From positions 1,674,001 to 1,738,000 of the forward strand of contig JACTVC010000004.1 in the NCBI GenBank assembly GCA_018417955.1: a stretch of DNA of 64,000 nucleotides, written 5' to 3'. The notes under the pieces were generated by a model. The model was not told the origin of the DNA. It ran no database searches and saw only the letters and a program-made list of their open reading frames with translations. Position 1 is the stretch's first letter. The number at the start of each line of letters is the position of its first letter. This DNA comes from Laccaria trichodermophora (taxonomy: Eukaryota > Basidiomycota > Agaricomycetes > Agaricales > Hydnangiaceae). The position numbers and the translations under genes were made by a program. Of the stretch, positions 58,273-64,000 are shown piece by piece.

Positions 58273-59821
58273 TCAAGCAGTCTGTTGGTCTTCGACAGGG
58301 GCAGGGTCTGCAGTCCTGCCGCGGGGTACCCGACGTTTTGGAGCAGCACGTTTCTTGGTGGGAGCCTTCTTTTTCTTCTCCACAGGACCTGCTTCTTCAT
58401 CTTTGTTGTGCTTTCTCTTGGTCCCCACAGCAGCTTCATCCTCTTCTGAAAGTGGAGACATGGGCTCCTCCTCGCCGTCGGGCGTTGCTACCGAGGCACC
58501 CATGGGGGCGATAAGACCGCGGGTGGATGAGCGATCGCCGCGGGGGAGGATGGGTTTCTCGCCGTCGGGGAGACCGTTGGGAGATATTTGTGGGCCGTCG
58601 GTGGGGTCCTCAGTGTCGCCGACGGGGCGGATCCCAGTCTGGTTGCTGGCGCCGCGGGGCTGACCGTCGGGGGACACACCTGGTTGGCCGTCGGTGTCGC
58701 CGACGGGGGAGATCCCAGTCTTGTTGCTATCGCCGCGGGGGGAGCTGCCAGCGTCGCCGTCGGGGACTTCACCACTCTCGCCGCTGCTGATGAGGGGTAG
58801 GATGGAAGATGACTCTTGAGGGGCAGATGCTGCTGACGTCCCATTATCAGTCCCCTGTCTATGGTCGGGCTGATCAACCTCCATCCTAATACCCTGGGCA
58901 GTGACCTCCACCCGTTCAAGTTCTTCTACCCCTGGGATGTTGCTGCTTTGACCAGCCTGTGAATTTTGGATGGGGGTTGGGGAACGTGAACCCTTCGCTA
59001 TGGTCTCCAGGTGTTTGGCCGCGGGCAGGTGCTGCTGAATGAGCTTGGAAATTCGATTCCAGTCATCCTGCATTTTCTGAAGAATAGCAAGGGGTGGATC
59101 CCCCGCCGCGGCGAGTGACGAGTGGCCGTCGGCGTCCAGACTGCCAGAGTTTGGCAAGGGCTCTTCGCCGATTGCGTCCTGTAGGCCCTGTGGAACCCCC
59201 TGCAAAGCCTTCAGCATGTCTTCCATCATCTCATGCATAGAATTTCCCAGCACCGCAAGTGCCTCCATTACCGAGCAGGTCTTCAGCTCGACATATGCTG
59301 TGGTCGTTTTCTGATGTTGTCGAATCTTCCGAACTTCACGCTTCATCCGATCTTCAGCGTCCTCAATGGCTTTCCTGAGCTCTGCCTGGCCGTCGACTAC
59401 CTTCAAAGCCAGTTCTTGACATGTCTTCTCTAGGTCGGCCATCTGAGTCTTGACCTTTGACTGGTCGTCATCTATTATCATATTCAGTCAAGGTATTACC
59501 AACGGTGAAAATCAACTTACCGTCGGGCACCCTTGCACCGCCCGCGGCGCGAGCTGTACCACCTGCGCCCGCGGCACGACTGGTACCGCCCGCGCCCGCG
59601 GCACGACTTGACCTCTTGGGCTTGGTGTGAAACTGAAGGGCTGGTCGGGACTTCTCGACGAAGGCGTGAGTGCGAGATGGTGGCGGAGAATATTCGGGGT
59701 ACGCGGGAGAGTGTTTGTAACGTGGTGCCGCGAGGCGATACCGCGTTGAGAATATCCTGTGACCCAGGAACTGGGGCGCGGTTACCCGGCGCAGGACTCT
59801 TGTATCCCGGAGGGGAGGCAT
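58273..59821 (-). CDS. KDZ-element coiled-coil protein with PRG/PDG/PVG repeats
   Basis: Two exons: exon 1 from ATG 59821 to about 59522 (Arg/Pro-rich, ending RVPD), then exon 2 from about 59470 to the stop at 58273. Exon 2 opens with a heptad-like coiled coil (DLEKTCQELALKVVDGQAEL.., EDAEDRMKREVRKIRQHQ), then a helical segment (SMHEMMEDMLKALQG). A long disordered part follows in which the CCGCGG/CCGWCGG words always fall in the frame giving P-R-G, P-D-G or P-V-G. It ends in a basic, Lys-rich nuclear-localisation-like tail (EKKKKAPTKKRAAPKRR). No enzyme motif. It is convergent with the AT-hook gene. It may be a structural partner; function unknown. Confidence 0.62.
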
Positions 59822-59839
59822 AAGGCTGCCTAGCCGTAC

Positions 59840-61074
59840 AGAAGAGGGGTGACTCCGTCCACATGTAATATATGATGTGGTGGCAAAGTGAGTATTATTT
59901 GTTACAAACGCAATGCTATACAGAGTGAGGCAAATAGGAGTAAACACGATGGTTCTAGGTCACGCAAGAGTGTATACTACCACGCCGTTACAAAGCCCCC
60001 CCGTGAGATTGAAGCATCGTCTTGACCTACAGGCGGTTCATCCATGATTTTTACGTCCTCCTTCGCGTCGTCAGTAGTCTTTGTCTCTAGTCTCCTTCAC
60101 GGCATTGAATGGTTGCTTAATGGGACCAAAACAGTCACTCAAGGACTCTTCATATTACATAGTCACTCCTTCGTTGACATCCATGAGCCAAGGGTCATTC
60201 ATGGTCAGGGGGTTACTAGACCGCGAAGCTATAGTTAGCATCGAGTTGTTCAGCCTTGCCACTGCTAGAGGGTCTGCCATCGCAATGAGAGAGGGGATCG
60301 ATGGTTGGCAGGGGGAGGATGAAGTTTCTTGTGGAAGTTCGGCCTTTCCACGTAAAGTACTCGATGCCGAGGAAGTAGCAACTAAGTTTATTGACGCGCC
60401 TACGTTTGGAGGGCGTAACGTGATTGATAGTGATGGAATCTTGGCTGATGCAGACAGAGTGATCGCTACTGACTCTGTTACGAGGACGCTGAGAGTAAAA
60501 CAGTTTGGCAGTAAAGGATAGGTCGCCACTCTGGAGATTCCCCATAACCCGACTGGATCCTGTGTATTTCTTGATGAGAGCCACGTATAAACTATGTTCG
60601 CGCCATAAGGCGGCGAGGCAATAGTAAATACTATAGCGATCCTCTAGTCATGGGAGTATAAGGGTTCGTCGGTAGAGGAGGGACTAGTTTCGTTCCACCA
60701 GTGGATGAGGGAGACCTGAAAGGATGGAGAGGTAGAGTTCGATCGTGTGCATGGGAAGATAGCTCGGGTGATGACCAATGGTACAACGGACGGTGATGAG
60801 GGGGAGGAGATTGGGGGCAACAATATGATGGTCGGTTTCCACAATGAGGATGAAGGGTGTGAGGATATCGTCGCCTCGAGTATACTGATACAGCCAGTGA
60901 TTGATAACAAATCCGGGTAGTAGGGCACCTAATACACTGATAATGTTCTGGCAAAAAGGAGGTTCGGCGATAGTCTTGAGATCGCCAATGTTCTCGACAA
61001 GTCAACTTGGGTGCTGAAGACTCGGATCCAGCCAGAAGAGTCGGTCGCGCATTCCTGAAGCTTAGAGTTTGTTA
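59840..61074. other. Right flank of the KDZ element, unrecognised
   Basis: No CCGCGG/CCGWCGG word occurs here. A 147-codon plus ORF (60081-60521) overlaps minus ORFs of similar length; none is recognisable. 60.63-61.00 kb reads on the minus strand as hydrophobic stretches (for example NIISVLGALLPGFVINHWLY) in a frame broken by a stop, possibly the tail of the neighbouring element. I see no clear boundary of the KDZ element in this part. Confidence 0.35.
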
Positions 61075-63999
61075 TTAGAACCCTTTCCATGTGTGAGACT
61101 TCATCCGCTGATTTATCGGGTTCGTAGTCACGCCCGCCACAGCAGGATTGGTTTCCGAGGGCGGAGCGGCAGGCTTGTCAGTTGCGTTCCTCATTAAATT
61201 GTTAATCTTCTCATTGAAGTTTTTGTCGGAATCGCCCATTCCGTTCAATTTATAATGGCAAACATCTTTACCATCCCTATCATAGTCATTCAATTCGGAG
61301 CGGAAGTGAGGAGGCTTATCGTGGAAGGGAAGTTCTTCCGATCTAGTAATTGGGGCTCCTTTCCCTGGGTCCTTCGTTCTAGGTTCCATTTTATTGCAAA
61401 TCCGGTACAGTCGTGCACAGCGAGTCTTGACCGAATTTGAGTAAACTCTTCCTGGGGAGGTTCGTTTGTAGGTGACAAGGTCTGCAAAAGATCTGCTCTC
61501 CCTTGAAGTCTTCCTTGATGATAGATGGCTGCGATTGATTTCCATCCTAGACTGAACACGGTTATTAGTTATCCGTTCAGTAGGTACAGCGTCGGTCCTA
61601 GTAGCAGAGCTGATCTGGGCTTCTAGAGCTGCGTGCTGATCGCGCTTAAGAGAGTCGATTTCGCGCATGACGAAACATGAGATATTTTCCTTTAAGTACC
61701 ATCGGCCCTGATATCCTTCCAACCCTTTCAACTGTACACCTAGATAGAAGTCATCCGTTCTCCCTACTTTGGTTTTAGGATTTGGTGCCCCTAACAGAGT
61801 CAGTTGTAACCACACTAAGACACAATCAAGGGACCCTCGTTTTCCTCTAATGCCTTCTTGAGTGTCTAGATCCGTTATCCCCCTAACTTCTAACCGGTAT
61901 TGTTCACAGCATTGTAAGGGATTTAAGTCCTCGCAGGCGGACACTGTCGGGAGGACTTGCTCGCTCCACGGGGCACTATGTAACAATTTGAACGATTGGT
62001 AGGCCTTGAGCACCTTGCAGAGATTATTTGTCTTCCTATCCGTCTCTAGATTTATTCGTAATAGACAGCTTATGCGACACCATTTTCCAGAAACTGATCG
62101 AATTGTCGACAAGTTCAACAGAATGGCATAGGATGGTTGTGAGGGAATTAGGAAGGGTCTTAAAGCGCTCCTCATTTTAGTGACTTTATTCAAGGGAAAC
62201 CAGCAGATCAATCTCTGTAGTCGCGCTTTATAGCAGCGTGATTCGGTGATTGTGCCTTCAGCCTCGTATATCTGTTGTAGCGCGTAATTGATTCGAGAAT
62301 TCTCCGACAGTGTACGCCGCCGAGCTTTCTGGCATCTGACCTCAATAAGGTGTAGTAGAAGTCTGTCAAGCCTTCCTTGATAATGATTCGCAGGGATTGT
62401 CGTTTTTCCGTCGAGTTGCATTCCAATATAGCAAGAGGTCAAGAAGTCGTCTGTTTTGTAACCTACGGCGAAATCCTTGCACATGCCAATCAAATCTACA
62501 ATCATGGATGGTTGTGATTGTCTTGCCTGCATTTCATTTGTTGGCATAGCAGATGTCTTGGTCCCGTGAGAGTCAGTCCAGGGATTCGTCTCGGGAAACA
62601 GCAGGAAGTCTCCTTGTTTCATCGAATTGATAGGTCTCTTAACCCAGGTTAATGTATCGCTGAGCTTGCTTCCGACAATACGGACGTTCAAGACATCCTT
62701 AAGGTTGTCTCCCCACCATGCTGCGCAGAGGGCAGCTTTAGGAGCTACAGCCTTAAATGCTCGGTTCCTCACTTTATTCATGGTGTCTAGTCCTATAGGA
62801 GCGCTGCTGTTATTCAACGGAGAGTCCTGAGGAGGTAATTTTAAATTTTGTGAGGGAGTATCGACATTGAAATGGTTTGAACCAATTAGATGTACAATCC
62901 TAGTGAGACCAGGGTAGGCGGTAAGGACAGCCCCCCAAGCAACTATTTGTCGGTTAACTTTTTTGTAGACTCGCGCCCGTCTTGGGGCTGCGTGGTCAAA
63001 GGTCGAGATAATTTCTTGTCGTTGATTAGCTTTCTCATAGACTTGCGCCCGTCCTAAGGCTGCATGGTCAAAGATTAAAGTAATTTTCTTTTCGTAGACT
63101 CGCACCCATCTCAAGGTTGCGTTGTCAAGGATCGAGATAGTCTCCAGATGTCGGTTAACCCTTTCGTAGACTCGCGCCCGTCCTGAGGCTGCGTGGTCAA
63201 AGATTAAGGTAATTTCCTTCCCATCTAAGAAAGGTGGAAAGGCGACTAGGGTGGTTTCCGGCGTAGCCCCCCATCCGTTTGTTTGGTTAGCTTCTCGTTC
63301 CCCATGTAACTTAACAACCAATTGAAGCACTTTGTCACTAGCCTCTCGCGTCGCTTCCGACCTGGTATAGTCAGGGGTTCCCAATGGGAGGTCCTTTACG
63401 TGTCTAGTTTCGTCTTGTCGTAGGCTGGTACCTAGTAGGGATAGGTTTGTAAGGTCTGTACGCAACCTGTGGGTTTGATCCGCTCTCAGGAGACTTGACA
63501 TAGGGGCGTACGCATGGGTGTCCTTGGTCTGTTCAAGGGTGATTTCTGAGTCCGCGCACCACTGCCATTTAACACGTCCGTTTAGGAGGTCGAATAGAGG
63601 TGCTGCGATCATAAGGTAGGGGAGGATGCCAGGGCTTGGGAGGCAAATGACCATTTCGATGGATTTCGGTAGATTGGTCATTGACGCGGGACGAATGAAA
63701 ACCGTATTAGTCTGAGTCAACCTTTGGTGAGTTGACAGTCCAACTTGTCGTGAGACCTTGTGTCTTAACAGCCAAATGGAGGAATAGCTCTTGTAGTCCT
63801 TCGCATTACTCCATAAGGAGCTTCCCGAAGTGACTATGACTTGTAATGGCCTATCTGGGCTGTCTGAGAGTCCTTCCCACCATTCTCTAACAGTGAATCT
63901 TTGCGAGAAGATCCATTCGCCTCTAAGGCCGAACGATATTCTTCGAGCCTGCCAAAGTTCTGAGAGGTGAGGAAAGGTGCTCTTCCTTTCGAGATCTTC
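61075..63999 (-). pseudogene. Ty3/gypsy-like Pol fragment in a 975-codon open frame, runs off the edge
   Basis: The frame is open from the window edge (63999) to the stop at 61075. The first third is recognisable as degenerate Ty3/gypsy Pol: KVSRQVGLSTHQ and AAPLFDLLNGRVKWQW mark the end of reverse transcriptase, and FLDGKEITLIFDHAA the RNase H region. The DHAAL-type motif with its following RARVYEKVNRQ appears four times (about 63190-62940). It then continues into the linker (WGAVLTAYPGLTRIVHLIGS). The remaining two thirds I cannot assign; no integrase zinc finger or DDE triad is visible. Basic and Cys-containing segments occur (RCYKARLQRLICWFP). It may be a diverged element or an old copy without stops. 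Catalytic RT residues would lie upstream, outside the window. Confidence 0.5.
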
Positions 64000-64000
64000 A

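Larger units (their letters stand above)
46731..59601. repeat. Dispersed CpG word CCGCGG / CCG(A/T)CGG
   Basis: I count at least 40 copies of CCGCGG and at least 25 of CCGTCGG or CCGACGG between 46731 and 59601. They are usually written as (C)CCGCGGC or GCCGWCGGG. They occur in spacers, introns and exons, in more than one reading frame. Outside this interval I noticed only isolated hits (16259, 26166, 33552). Both words hold two CpG sites, adjacent or one base apart. Confidence 0.85.
46583..59900. mobile_element. KDZ transposon with TET/JBP cargo, about 13.3 kb
   Basis: Five spliced genes are packed together: TET/JBP dioxygenase (+), acidic-tail partner (-), CxC2-KDZ transposase (-), SANT/homeodomain-like AT-hook protein (+) and coiled-coil protein (-). 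The association of KDZ transposases with TET/JBP genes in mushrooms is established. The extent is inferred from where the flanking minus gene stops (about 46583) and from the CCGCGG/CCGWCGG words, which run from 46731 to 59601. I could not find convincing terminal repeats or target duplications, so both limits are approximate. All five genes look largely intact, apart from an unresolved frame change in the transposase N-terminus. Confidence 0.75.

Noticed and set aside
59840..60040. Right terminal repeat of the KDZ element
   Set aside because: Candidates such as TAGGTCACGCAAGAGTG and AATATATGATG do not pair with the left border by eye.

Overview
This window looks like nuclear DNA of a filamentous basidiomycete, most likely a mushroom-forming agaricomycete. 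Genes are split by introns of about 50 nt. The gene families are those that expand in these fungi: a NACHT-WD40 gene, two NB-ARC-TPR NLR-like genes, a chromodomain Ty3/gypsy retrotransposon, and a KDZ transposase gene next to a TET/JBP dioxygenase gene. I cannot name the species.

Layout. 1-2171: 3-prime part of a NACHT-WD40 gene with three identical TGA interruptions. 3.4-7.7 kb: a palindromic foldback transposon (E1) with an 8-bp target duplication. 7.7-23.7 kb: a decayed minus-strand Ty3/gypsy chromovirus opened by nested insertions: element A in the 3-prime end of pol, a second foldback element (E2) in RNase H carrying a TA-flanked MITE in one arm, and element B beside the gag start. 23.9-24.3 kb: another small TA-flanked MITE. 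24.3-32.4 kb and 36.8-44.3 kb: two colinear copies of one duplicated block, each ending in an NLR gene. Between them lie a rearranged partial third copy and element C. 44.5-46.6 kb: small unrecognised ORFs. 46.6-59.9 kb: a five-gene KDZ element. 60-64 kb: a second, unusual Ty3/gypsy-like ORF that runs off the right edge.

Two parts deserve most attention. First, the KDZ element carries five genes: a TET/JBP 5-methylcytosine oxidase, a partner gene with an acidic tail, the CxC2-KDZ transposase, a nuclear-type protein with an AT-hook, and a coiled-coil protein. The whole stretch is sprinkled with one short CpG word, CCGCGG or CCG(A/T)CGG, in exons of different frames, introns and spacers, and it is almost absent elsewhere in the window. 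Second, elements A, B and C form a family with fixed asymmetric tips and 8-bp target duplications. Each copy has its own subterminal iteron sequence around a polypurine and GTC-rich core, and two carry a tRNA-like module.

Linking theme. A TET/JBP gene acts on methylated CpG, and the repeats here show C-to-T changes at CpG sites (CGA to TGA in WD40 repeats and apparently in gag and integrase). This fits a methylated, repeat-rich compartment. It is inference, not measurement.
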